From the NCBI GenBank assembly GCA_003020985.1, contig PXRM01000029.1, positions 1 to 61,940 on the forward strand: DNA of 61,940 nt, read 5' to 3'. The notes beneath the pieces are model-generated. The model had not been told where the DNA came from and searched no databases. It saw only the letters and a program-made list of their open reading frames with translations. The position numbers and the translations under genes were made by a program. Position 1 is the first letter of the stretch, and every line of letters begins with the position of its first letter. This document shows, piece after piece, positions 49,475 through 61,070 of this stretch. The stretch comes from Halobacteriales archaeon QS_4_70_19 (GTDB taxonomy: Archaea > Halobacteriota > Halobacteria > Halobacteriales > Haloarculaceae).

Positions 49475-50868
49475 CGACGCTCACCTCCGGTCTCCTCGTC
49501 ACGAGAAGCCGGTCTCTCGGTCGCGCCCCCGTCGGTCTCCGGCTCCGGGTCGGGGTCGACATCGACCTCGGAGTCGGCCGCCGAGCCACCACCGCCGGAG
49601 CCAGTGAGCCGGCCGTCGGCCGCCTCGACGGCACTCGAGATGGCCCCCCGGATGCCGTCGGGGAACTTCGCGACGACGAGGACGAACACGCCGCCGAGCA
49701 CGAGCCGCCAGATGGAACCGAAGTTGAGCGTGAACTCGCCGAATATCCCCTTCAGCGGGCCCGTGAACAGGACGAAGGAAAGAGAGCTGACGACGTTGCT
49801 GATGTACTCGAACACCAGCGCGCCAAGGAACGGGCCGGCGATGGAGCCGGTGCCGCCCAGCACAGCCATGATGACGAAGTCCCCACTGGTAATCCAGTAG
49901 AGCGTGCCGGGGTAGATACCCGCGATGCGCTCGTGGACGGCGAACAGGGCTCCGCCGGCGCCTGCGAACATCGCGGAGATGACGAACGCCATCAACTTGT
50001 AGCGGAACACGTCCAGGCCGACGAAGTCGACGCGCTGTTCGTTCTCCCCGATGGCCGAGAGGATGAGGCCGTACGGCGAGTTGATGATACGGTAGGCCAG
50101 CCAGATAGCGGCGAGCGTGAACGCTGCGAGCAGCAGGTACTCGACGCTCAATCGAGCGAACGGCACATCAAGCAGCAACGAGCCAGTCATATCGAAGTAG
50201 ATGTCTTGGAGCGTGTCGCTGAGTGCAAAGCCGAATAGGGGATCAGCCTGTAGGTCGGTCAGCCCGTTGGCGCCGCCGGTGAGCCAGGCGCCGGGGCCGA
50301 GCGCGTAGAAGTAGAGCATCTGCCCGAACGTCAGCGTCAGCACCGCGAAGTAGACCCCGCTCCGGCGGATGGAGAGGAAGCCGATGACGACGGCCAGCGG
50401 CGCTGTCACCACGATGCCAATGAACACCATCACGAGTGGATTGGCCGAGACCTGGGTACTGACGATGCCTGCGGTGTACGCGGCGACGCCGAAGAAGGCG
50501 GCGTGCCCGAACGACAGTAGTTCGGTGTATCCCAGTAGGATATCGAAGCCGATGACGGCAATGGCGAACGCCAGCACGAGGGCCGAAAGGCCCTCGTAGC
50601 CCGCTAGCTTCGTCGAACCGAACAGGAGGGTGCTGACGAAGCCCAGCACGTCGATGAGCAGCACCGGCAGCGCCAGCAGCGCGATGGCTGACCCGATGAC
50701 GACCACGGACTCCCGCTTGCTCAACTCGACAAGTCGCTCAAGGGCCGTTCCGCTCCCGCCCGCGTCAGATGCGGTGACGGTTCCACCGTCCGTCCGGGCG
50801 GGACCCTCCGCCGCGGCCGTGTCGGTGGGGGCCTCGCTCACGCCTTCGTCGGAACGATGGTCGGTCAC
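49471..50868 (-). CDS. livM: Branched-chain amino acid/amide ABC transporter permease LivM-type
   Basis: 465 residues. A polar N terminus (1-55) precedes about nine TM helices with LivM signatures: VGFDILLGYTELLSFGHAAF FGVAAYTAG, GLTDLQADPLFGF, NSPYGLILSAIGENEQRVDF VGLDVFRYKL and AVLGGTGSIAGPFLGALVFE. An unusual long acidic, Gly-rich C-terminal tail (about 60 residues) follows the last helix. A GTG at 50868 overlaps the livH stop (GTGA). Base composition dips slightly in the middle of this gene relative to its neighbours. Confidence 0.92.
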   Translation of the reverse strand: MTDHRSDEGVSEAPTDTAAAEGPARTDGGTVTASDAGGSGTALERLVELSKRESVVVIGSAIALLALPVLLIDVLGFVSTLLFGSTKLAGYEGLSALVLAFAIAVIGFDILLGYTELLSFGHAAFFGVAAYTAGIVSTQVSANPLVMVFIGIVVTAPLAVVIGFLSIRRSGVYFAVLTLTFGQMLYFYALGPGAWLTGGANGLTDLQADPLFGFALSDTLQDIYFDMTGSLLLDVPFARLSVEYLLLAAFTLAAIWLAYRIINSPYGLILSAIGENEQRVDFVGLDVFRYKLMAFVISAMFAGAGGALFAVHERIAGIYPGTLYWITSGDFVIMAVLGGTGSIAGPFLGALVFEYISNVVSSLSFVLFTGPLKGIFGEFTLNFGSIWRLVLGGVFVLVVAKFPDGIRGAISSAVEAADGRLTGSGGGGSAADSEVDVDPDPEPETDGGATERPASRDEETGGERR

Positions 50869-51824
50869 GTCGACACCTCCGCGCTCCCGAACAGGCCCTC
50901 CGGCCGCGTCAGGATGACGACGGCCACGGACCCGAACAGGACGATGCTCGACCACTGCGGTGCGAGTTGCTGGAACCCGGCGAAGACAAAGCCAAGCACC
51001 ATCCCGCCAGCGATGGCGCCGACGACGCTCCCGGCGCCCCCGACGACGATGGTGAGGAAGGCCGGGACGAGCGCACGCTCGGTACCGATGGGCGGACTAA
51101 CCGTCTGGAAGGAAGCCCCGATGAGCCCCGCGAACGCCGCGAGTGCCGCGCCCAGCGCGAAGACGAGGCTGTACGAACGGGTGATTGGGATGCCGAGCAG
51201 CCGAACCATCTCGGAGTCCTCGGTGCCCGCGCGCACGACGAGGCCGAAGTCGGTCTTTTCGATCATGAGGTAGGTCGCCGCGATGAGCACCAGACTGATA
51301 CCGATAATCGTGATGCGCCAGAGCGAGACGATGCCGGCGATGGTCCCCTGGACCGGTTGGTAGGCCTGGAACGTCGTCGGGCCGAATAGCGCCCGGATGA
51401 TCTCCTGCACGACGAGGGCCAGGCCGAAGGTGACGAGCAACTGGCCGGTCTCGGGCCGGTCATAGAACGGCCGGGCGACGAACCGCTCCATCAACATCCC
51501 GATACCGAACACGATGAGTGGAACCATCACCATCGCGAGGAGGAAGTTGAGATTCACGGTCACGCCGAACACGGTGGCCTCGGTCGCCTTCAGCCCGACC
51601 GTCGTGTAGCCGAGGTTGTAAAGTGTGCCGTCCGCGAGCGACCGCTGGACGGAGAACAGCATGCCGATGTACGCGCCCACCAGATAGAGCGCGCCGTGGG
51701 CGAGGTTCAGGAACTTCATCGTCCCGAGGACGATGGTCAATCCGATTCCCAGCAGAGCGAAGATAGCCCCCTGCTGGAGGCCGTTGATGATGATGCTGAT
51801 GAGCGTCGACTGGAGTGGAAGCAT
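50865..51824 (-). CDS. livH: Branched-chain amino acid/amide ABC transporter permease LivH-type
   Basis: 319 residues with eight or so TM helices. LivH signatures: IIINGLQQGAIFALLGIGLT IVLGTMKFLNLAHGALYLVG, QLLVTFGLALVVQEIIRALF GPTTF, RAGTEDSEMVRLLGIPITRS and VVGGAGSVVGAIAGGMVLGF. The start at 51824 (MLPLQSTLIS) gives a normal N terminus; the upstream in-frame extension is Pro/Arg-rich. It forms the channel with LivM. Confidence 0.93.
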   Translation of the reverse strand: MLPLQSTLISIIINGLQQGAIFALLGIGLTIVLGTMKFLNLAHGALYLVGAYIGMLFSVQRSLADGTLYNLGYTTVGLKATEATVFGVTVNLNFLLAMVMVPLIVFGIGMLMERFVARPFYDRPETGQLLVTFGLALVVQEIIRALFGPTTFQAYQPVQGTIAGIVSLWRITIIGISLVLIAATYLMIEKTDFGLVVRAGTEDSEMVRLLGIPITRSYSLVFALGAALAAFAGLIGASFQTVSPPIGTERALVPAFLTIVVGGAGSVVGAIAGGMVLGFVFAGFQQLAPQWSSIVLFGSVAVVILTRPEGLFGSAEVST

Positions 51825-51928
51825 GTGTGGCCAGTGTGGGTTATGGAGTCGAACTCCGGGTGGTAGTGCCCCCGGCAGCGGGCGCGGGCCCAGCGTCGGG
51901 GCGGGCGACCGCGAGAGTGGGGGAAACG

Positions 51929-53284
<1,356 letters not shown>

Positions 53285-53309
53285 GACTACTGTTCGCGGC
53301 TGTCCGGTG

Positions 53310-53330
53310 CATAACCCTGGTACCTAGGTA
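53310..53330. promoter_or_regulatory. Probable livK promoter with palindrome at the BRE position
   Basis: On the minus strand GGTTATG (plus 53310-53316) lies about 28 bp before the GTG start, as in leaderless promoters. Directly upstream is the perfect palindrome TACCTAGGTA (53321-53330), where a transcription regulator could bind beside TFB. Confidence 0.4.
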
Positions 53331-53572
53331 TTGTAACCCATACCCGAGGGTTCCGTCCGCTCTATACCCGCACGGGGGGAACCGACGATAGAAGGGCCGA
53401 GTCGTCCGTACGACTCCGTCGCCTGTGTGCCCTGCTGCCGCTGGGCTGCTGGACGAGGGGTCCGAACGACTGTGAGCACCCGGAAGCGCGTATCGGGAAC
53501 GGGACGAACGGAGAACGGACCGGAGTATCTAGCTGTACCAAACAGAAGGAGAGACCCGTCCGCGGCGGCGCC

Positions 53573-55570
<1,998 letters not shown>

Positions 55571-55596
55571 ATGCGGGTCGAACGTCCACACCCACT

Positions 55597-55604
55597 GTAA
55601 TAAC
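55597..55604 (-). promoter_or_regulatory. TATA-like box for acs
   Basis: GTTATTAC on the minus strand lies 27-34 bp before the ATG at 55570, inside the 69-bp gap to the regulator gene. It suggests that acs has its own promoter. Confidence 0.35.
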
Positions 55605-55639
55605 CCGCCCCGCTAGCTATCCCAACTGTCGCGTTCGCC

Positions 55640-57778
55640 CTAGGTATCCCAGTCGATATCGCCGGCGGGCGGGCGTCCCTGACCGTCGAAGAGGGCAGTC
55701 AGGAGTCGCTGCTGGGCCCGCCTGAGGTGGTTGTGCAGCGTCGGCGAGGAGATGTCCATCGAGTCGGCCAGTTCCTCGGCGGTGCTCCCGCGTGGCCACT
55801 CGAAGTAGCCCGCATGGTAGGCCGCCCGGAGGACGGAGCGCTGCCTGTCGGTCAGTTCGTCGTCGACGGACTCGCGGAACGAGGAGGACGCGCCCCCCGA
55901 GCGCTCCACCTCCCGCTTCGCCGTGAGGCTCGATTCCGGGAACGACTCGCGGAGTGCGTCTAGCAGGTCCCGGACCGCGGCGTCGGGCGGGAACTCGCAG
56001 ACCAGCTCCGCGCGGCCGTCCTCGGCGACCAGCGACCGGACGTTCCCCCCGCGCTCGACGAGCGGCGTGGCCAGCGACGCGTCCGGGGCCGCCACCTCCA
56101 GCATCGCCTCCTCGCCGCGGTCGGCAACCAGCCGCGCCTCCCCGGCCTCCTGGGCGACGGCGAGCGCGTCCTCCGGCTCGGCACCGGCCACGGTCACGTA
56201 GTAGAGCAGCCCGTCGTCGACCGGGACCATCCCGTCGAGTTCGATGCGGCAGTCCAGCCGGGCGGCGGCGTCCACGAACAGCGACCCCCGGTCCGTGCTC
56301 TCGAACGTCAGCTCCAGGACCGAATCCGACAGCAGCAGGTGCCGCCACTCCGCCGCGCTCTCGGCGAGTCCGACGCGCCGGCCGAGGTCCGCGATCAGGT
56401 CGCGCTCTCGCTCCCCGACGGATGCCCCGCGCGGTGCCGCCAGCACGAGCACCCCGTGGACGTTCCCGGCGTGGCGCAGCGGCGCGAGCAGGAGCGTCGG
56501 CGCGTCGGGGGCCGACGGGGCGGGCTCGACCCGGACCGTCCGGACCGACTCCGTCTCCGCGACCTCCCGGGCCGCCACCGCGAGGTCCGTCTCGCCGTCG
56601 GCGTACGCCTCCGCGACCTCCGCCTCGATGCCGGCGGCGGCCAGTGGCTCCAGTCCCTTCGGCGGCACGGGGTCGACGACCCAGGCGCAGGCGTACACCT
56701 CGCCGCGGGCCAGCGTCTCGGTGGCGGTCCGGAGCACCCCGTCCCGGGTCGTCCGGTCGGCGAGCTGCTCGCCGACGGCACGGGTCGTGGCAGCGGCGGC
56801 CCGCACTCGGCCGGTTGCCTCATCGTCCCGGGCGCGGATCTCGACGACGACCCGCTCCGCTCCCCCGGCGCCGTCGGGCACCCTGGCGGCGCGGGTCCAG
56901 CGTTCCACTGCACCCTCCTCCGCACGTGCGTACGGGAGGACTCCCGACCAGGCCCCCTCCGTGGCGATGACCCGCCAGAACTCCCCCGGGAGCTCCCCCT
57001 CCAGCACGAGTCCGTCGAAGGGGTCCCCGACCACCTCGTCGGCGCGCCGGCCGGTGAGTCGCTCGAACGACCGGTTCGCGTGCCGGACCCGGCCGCTCGA
57101 CCCGACGACGAGGACGGCCGTGTCCACGCTGTCGAGCGCGTCCCGGAGGGCCCGGGGGTCGGGGGCGGTCCGGGTCGGCTGTGGCGACTCGTCGACCATC
57201 ACCGGGGGGCGGGCACTCGCGAACGCGGACACCGCGGTCTCCTGGTCCGGGGCGGAGACGGAGGCGTCGATGCTGTCGAGCCGTCCCCAGCCGCCGGCCG
57301 AGAGCACCGCGCCCGGTGGTACCCCTCGCTCGACGGCGTCCCGGCCGAAGAACCGCCGCAGGTCCGCGCTCGAGATCTGCTCCAGGGAGGACTTCTCGGC
57401 CCCCGTGGCCGCCCGGTCGACCACGGTACTGACGAGCATCTGGAGGCGGCGTGGCCCGACCTCGAACACCGGCGTCTCGTCCGCCGCCCGCGGGCCGACG
57501 TAGGCCGTCAGCTCGGACTCGAGATCGGCCGGGAGGGGGGCCAGCCGATCCGTCTCGCCGTCCCCGTCCGGGACGCGGAGTGCGTGGCTCACCCCGCCGT
57601 CGTGGAGTCGGGTCCCGACGTGGCCGACGGTCAGCCGCGACATCTCGGTCGGCGTCAGCCCGGCCTCGCCCGCGAGCCGTATCACGAGCCGCTCGCGGTC
57701 GGTGTCGGTGGCAGCCACCAGCTGCCGGTACCGACTCCGGTCCACCCGGACCGTGCCAGGTTCCCCCTCTGATGACAT
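55640..57778 (-). CDS. Bat-type (bacterio-opsin activator) transcriptional regulator
   Basis: 712 residues. The N-terminal part (about 10-165) resembles a tyrosine-recombinase-like fold (RLVIRLAGEAGLTPTEMSRL, then SSADLRRFFGRDAVERGVPP). PAS is at about 195-305 (DSVDTAVLVVGSSGRVRHAN RSFERLTGRRADEV), GAF at about 345-470, then the Bat-specific beta domain (LELTFESTDRGSLFVDAAAR) and a C-terminal HTH_10 (LTDRQRSVLRAAYHAGYFEW with AEELADSMDISSPTLHNHLR). PAS and GAF suggest response to redox, light or small ligands. Flanked by two acetyl-CoA synthetase genes on the same strand, it is a candidate regulator of acetate use. Confidence 0.9.
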   Translation of the reverse strand: MSSEGEPGTVRVDRSRYRQLVAATDTDRERLVIRLAGEAGLTPTEMSRLTVGHVGTRLHDGGVSHALRVPDGDGETDRLAPLPADLESELTAYVGPRAADETPVFEVGPRRLQMLVSTVVDRAATGAEKSSLEQISSADLRRFFGRDAVERGVPPGAVLSAGGWGRLDSIDASVSAPDQETAVSAFASARPPVMVDESPQPTRTAPDPRALRDALDSVDTAVLVVGSSGRVRHANRSFERLTGRRADEVVGDPFDGLVLEGELPGEFWRVIATEGAWSGVLPYARAEEGAVERWTRAARVPDGAGGAERVVVEIRARDDEATGRVRAAAATTRAVGEQLADRTTRDGVLRTATETLARGEVYACAWVVDPVPPKGLEPLAAAGIEAEVAEAYADGETDLAVAAREVAETESVRTVRVEPAPSAPDAPTLLLAPLRHAGNVHGVLVLAAPRGASVGERERDLIADLGRRVGLAESAAEWRHLLLSDSVLELTFESTDRGSLFVDAAARLDCRIELDGMVPVDDGLLYYVTVAGAEPEDALAVAQEAGEARLVADRGEEAMLEVAAPDASLATPLVERGGNVRSLVAEDGRAELVCEFPPDAAVRDLLDALRESFPESSLTAKREVERSGGASSSFRESVDDELTDRQRSVLRAAYHAGYFEWPRGSTAEELADSMDISSPTLHNHLRRAQQRLLTALFDGQGRPPAGDIDWDT

Positions 57779-57802
57779 GTTTCGGGGGAACGGGCCAGTC
57801 CG

Positions 57803-57810
57803 AAATAAAA
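57803..57810 (-). promoter_or_regulatory. TATA box for the Bat-type regulator
   Basis: TTTTATTT on the minus strand lies 25-32 bp before the ATG at 57778, fitting a leaderless transcript. Confidence 0.5.
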
Positions 57811-57977
57811 CCACCGGGGATACCCGCCCATCGACCTAACCGTGTGCGCCGGCACGCGGGGGCGTTCTGGAAGCCCCGGCGACCCCGGTCGGCAACGTGC
57901 TGCGCGTCAGCCCGCTCCTGTGTCTGTCGCGAGGAGGGACGGCCCCCACCCTTTCGTGAATCGGGAATGTCGCGAAA

Positions 57978-59915
57978 TCACTCCTGCTCGCGGGTCACCG
58001 TCTCGATCTCCCCGACGACCTCGGGGTTCCGGAGCGCGCTCGTGTCGCCGTAGCCGCGGTCCCCGGCCACGTCGGCGAGCAGTCGACGCATCACCTTGCC
58101 GGAGTGGGTCTTCGGGAGTTCGGGTACCACGATGATGCGGTCCGGGCAGACGGAGGGCGAGAGCTGCTCGGCGACCTGTGCGCGGACGCGCTCGGCCAGG
58201 ACCGTCACGTCCGGTCGGCTCCGGTCACAGCTCACGTAGGCCACCACCTCCTTGCCCTCCGGAACGGGCACTACCCCGGCCTCCGTGACGCCGTTGAGCG
58301 AGGAAATGATCCGCTCGACGACGGCCGTCCCGACGGCGTTCCCGTCGGTCTCGATGGTGTCGGCGTCCCTGCCGAGGAGGGTCACGTAGTCGTCGTCCCG
58401 GACCGCACGGTCGCCGGTGAGATACTGCCACGCCTTCGGGCTGTCGGGCTCAGCCCCCGCCTCGCGGGCCTCGGCGGCGAGTCGCCGGCACATGCCGGGC
58501 CAGGGTCGGCTGACGGCCAGCGTCCCCTCCTCCCCGCCGTCGACCGGGTCGCCGTCGGCGTCGACCACCGAGGTCGAGATGCCGGGGACCCCCGGGCCCG
58601 CGGTGCCCGGCTGCATCGGGTCCAGCGCCGGCAACGTCGCGACGACGATGCCGCCCGTCTCCGTCTGCCACCACGTATCGACGACCGGCGCCTCGCCCCC
58701 GCCCAGTTCCTCGCGGTACCAGTGCCACGTCGTCGGGTCCATCGGCTCGCCGACGGTCCCGAGCAGGCGGATGGAGGAGCGGTCGTGTTCGTCCGTCGGT
58801 GGGGCGCCGCGCTGTCGCATCGACCGCACCGCCGTCGGCGCCGTGTAGAAGACGTCGACCGACTCGCGCTCGATGCTCGCCCACGGGTGGCCGCCGGCCT
58901 GGTGGTCGGCCGGAGACTCGTGGAGCAGCGTGGTCGTCCCGAGCGCGAGCGGTCCGTAGACGCCGTACGTGTGGCCGGTGATCCAGCCGATGTCGGCCGC
59001 ACACCAGTACGTGTCGCCGGGCTTGATATCCAGCACCGCCATCGACGTCCAGGCGGCGTACGAGAGGTAGCCGCCGGTCGAGTGGGTCACCTGATCGGGC
59101 TCGCCGGTCGTCCCGGAGGTGTAGAGGACGAACAGCGGAGCGTCGGCCTCGCGCGCGACCGGCTCGACGGTCGCTCCCGCGAACTCGTTGCGGAGCGCGC
59201 CGTAGCCGTGGTAGTCACGCCCCAGCTTCGGGTCGTCGTCGAGCCGGCCGACCAGCACGGCGGTCACGTCGGCGTCAATGCGAAGCCGGGCACTGTCGGC
59301 GGTGTTGCGCTGCCCGACCGCGCTCCCGCGGCGGTAGTACCCGTCGCAGGTGACGAGGTACTCGGAGTCGGCGCTCGCCATCCGGTCGGCCAGCTCGTCG
59401 GCGGAGAAGCCCGCGTAGACGACGTTGTGCAGCGCGCCGAGTCGGGCGCAGGCCAGCATCGTCACCGGAAGCTCCGGGACGTTCGGCATGAACAGCGTCA
59501 CCACGTCGCCGGGACCGACCCCCAGCGAGCGTAGTCCGGCGGCGACAGCCTCGACCTCGTACTGGAGGTCGAGGTACGTCAGCGACCGACGCTCGCCGGC
59601 CGCACCGATCCACCGGAGCGCGATGGCGTTCTTCCGGCCGGCCGAGACGTGCCGGTCGACGCAGTTCACCGACGGCTTCACCTGGCCGCCCGGGAACCAG
59701 GTCAGCCGGTCGTCCGCCGCCGTCAGCACCTCGTCGTACGGCTGCTCCCAGTCGAGGAGGTCCGCGGCGTTCGTCCAGCAGTCCGGCCACTCGCGCTCGA
59801 ACCGGGTCCCGATGTCGGGGTCGGTCACGTTTGCGGTCTCGACGAACCAGTCGGGTGGCGGATACCGCTCCTCCGACCTGCTGCTCCGCTCGCCCTCGGA
59901 GTCACCCCTCGACAT
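57978..59915 (-). CDS. Divergent acetyl-CoA synthetase-like protein
   Basis: 645 residues, clearly homologous to the ACS at 53573 (VNCVDRHVSAGRKNAIALRW, YWCAADIGWITGHTYGVYGP, VDTWWQTETGGIVVATLPAL). Three conserved regions are changed. The P-loop is TSGTTGEPDQVTH instead of TSGTTGKPKG. The hinge/A8 segment is GRDADTIETDGNAVGT (515-530) instead of GRxDDVxNVxGHRxGT, losing the His-Arg. GDRAVRDDDYVTLLG lacks the usual Gly-Tyr. The catalytic Lys607 in LPKTHSGKVMRRLLAD is kept. It may use another acyl substrate, be slow, or be a regulatory paralogue. It lies upstream of the Bat-type gene. Confidence 0.88.
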   Translation of the reverse strand: MSRGDSEGERSSRSEERYPPPDWFVETANVTDPDIGTRFEREWPDCWTNAADLLDWEQPYDEVLTAADDRLTWFPGGQVKPSVNCVDRHVSAGRKNAIALRWIGAAGERRSLTYLDLQYEVEAVAAGLRSLGVGPGDVVTLFMPNVPELPVTMLACARLGALHNVVYAGFSADELADRMASADSEYLVTCDGYYRRGSAVGQRNTADSARLRIDADVTAVLVGRLDDDPKLGRDYHGYGALRNEFAGATVEPVAREADAPLFVLYTSGTTGEPDQVTHSTGGYLSYAAWTSMAVLDIKPGDTYWCAADIGWITGHTYGVYGPLALGTTTLLHESPADHQAGGHPWASIERESVDVFYTAPTAVRSMRQRGAPPTDEHDRSSIRLLGTVGEPMDPTTWHWYREELGGGEAPVVDTWWQTETGGIVVATLPALDPMQPGTAGPGVPGISTSVVDADGDPVDGGEEGTLAVSRPWPGMCRRLAAEAREAGAEPDSPKAWQYLTGDRAVRDDDYVTLLGRDADTIETDGNAVGTAVVERIISSLNGVTEAGVVPVPEGKEVVAYVSCDRSRPDVTVLAERVRAQVAEQLSPSVCPDRIIVVPELPKTHSGKVMRRLLADVAGDRGYGDTSALRNPEVVGEIETVTREQE

Positions 59916-59946
59916 TAGCTATCGACCGGGGCTGGGCGAACCGGCG

Positions 59947-59954
59947 CATTAAAC
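59947..59954 (-). promoter_or_regulatory. TATA-like box for the ACS paralogue
   Basis: GTTTAATG on the minus strand lies 32-39 bp before the ATG at 59915, so a short leader is likely. Confidence 0.4.
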
Positions 59955-60116
59955 GTTGTACATAATCGGCCGGTGCATCCGGGGACGGCGGCTGGACGCG
60001 CCCGGCCACACCCCCGTCACACCTGCCCCGGAACGAACAAGACTTATGCCGAAATCGGACGCGTTGCCGCCAATGCCCGGTCTCCGCCCTTCAGCCCGGC
60101 ACCGCGAGGTGGCCGG

Positions 60117-61070
60117 ATGAGCGTCGTCGAACTCGACGGCCTGCGGAAGACGTACGGTGACGTGACCGCCCTCCGCGGCGTCGACCTGACGGTCGAGGCC
60201 GGCGAGGTGTTCGGCTTCCTCGGCCCGAACGGCGCCGGCAAGTCGACCACCATCAACATCATGCTCGATTTCGCCTCGCCCACCGAGGGCGAAGCCCGCG
60301 TCCTCGGCGAGGACCCCCGGCGCGACTCCGTCGCGGTCCGACGCCGGACGGGCTCGCTGCTCGAGGGGTACGGTGTCTACGAGCATCTCACCGCCCGCGA
60401 GCATCTCACCCACGCCATCGAGACCCGGGGCGCGGACGACGATCCGGACGAACTCATCGGGCGCGTGAACCTCGAGGACGCGGCCGACCGCCGCGCCGGC
60501 GGCTTCTCGAAGGGGATGAAACAGCGCCTCGCGCTCGCCGTCGCGCTCGTCGACGAGCCCGAACTGCTCGTGCTGGACGAACCCTCCACGGGACTGGACC
60601 CCAACGGCGCCCGGACGCTCCGCGACATCGTCCGCGAGGAGCGCGACCGGGGGGCGACCGTCTTCTTCTCCTCGCACATCCTCGAGCAGGTCGAGGCCGT
60701 CGCCGACGAGGTCGGCATCCTCTACGACGGGGAGATCGTCGCGGAGGACTCCGTCGACAACCTGCGCGACGAACTCGGTGCCGGCAGCACGCTCGTCGTC
60801 GAACTGACGGGCGACCCCGACCCCCTCGCCGACATCGACCGCATCGAGGGGGTCCGGGACGTGACGTTCCCGGACGGCCGGCTGGAGGCGGTCTGCGACG
60901 ACGCCGACACCAAACTGCGGGTGCTCAACCGCGTCTCGGAGACCGGCCGCCTCGGCGAGTTCGACGTCCACGAGGCCTCGCTCGGCGAGGTGTTCTCCCG
61001 GTACACCCGCGGCGACGGGACCGGCGGCGACGCTGACGGAGAGGCGGCGGCCGACGGGGGGCGACGATGA
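60117..61070 (+). CDS. ABC transporter ATP-binding protein
   Basis: A 317-residue ATPase. Walker A GPNGAGKSTTINIMLDF, Q-loop region TGSLLEGYGVYEHLTAREHL, signature FSKGMKQRLALAVALVDEPE, Walker B LLVLDEPSTGLDPNGA and H-loop FFSSHILEQVEAVAD. The C-terminal domain of about 95 residues (STLVVELTGDPDPLADIDRI) is typical of CcmA/NatA-like exporter ATPases. It pairs with the following permease gene (ATGA overlap). Start ATG at 60117; a TATA-like ACTTATG lies about 70 bp upstream. Confidence 0.92.
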   Translation: MSVVELDGLRKTYGDVTALRGVDLTVEAGEVFGFLGPNGAGKSTTINIMLDFASPTEGEARVLGEDPRRDSVAVRRRTGSLLEGYGVYEHLTAREHLTHAIETRGADDDPDELIGRVNLEDAADRRAGGFSKGMKQRLALAVALVDEPELLVLDEPSTGLDPNGARTLRDIVREERDRGATVFFSSHILEQVEAVADEVGILYDGEIVAEDSVDNLRDELGAGSTLVVELTGDPDPLADIDRIEGVRDVTFPDGRLEAVCDDADTKLRVLNRVSETGRLGEFDVHEASLGEVFSRYTRGDGTGGDADGEAAADGGRR

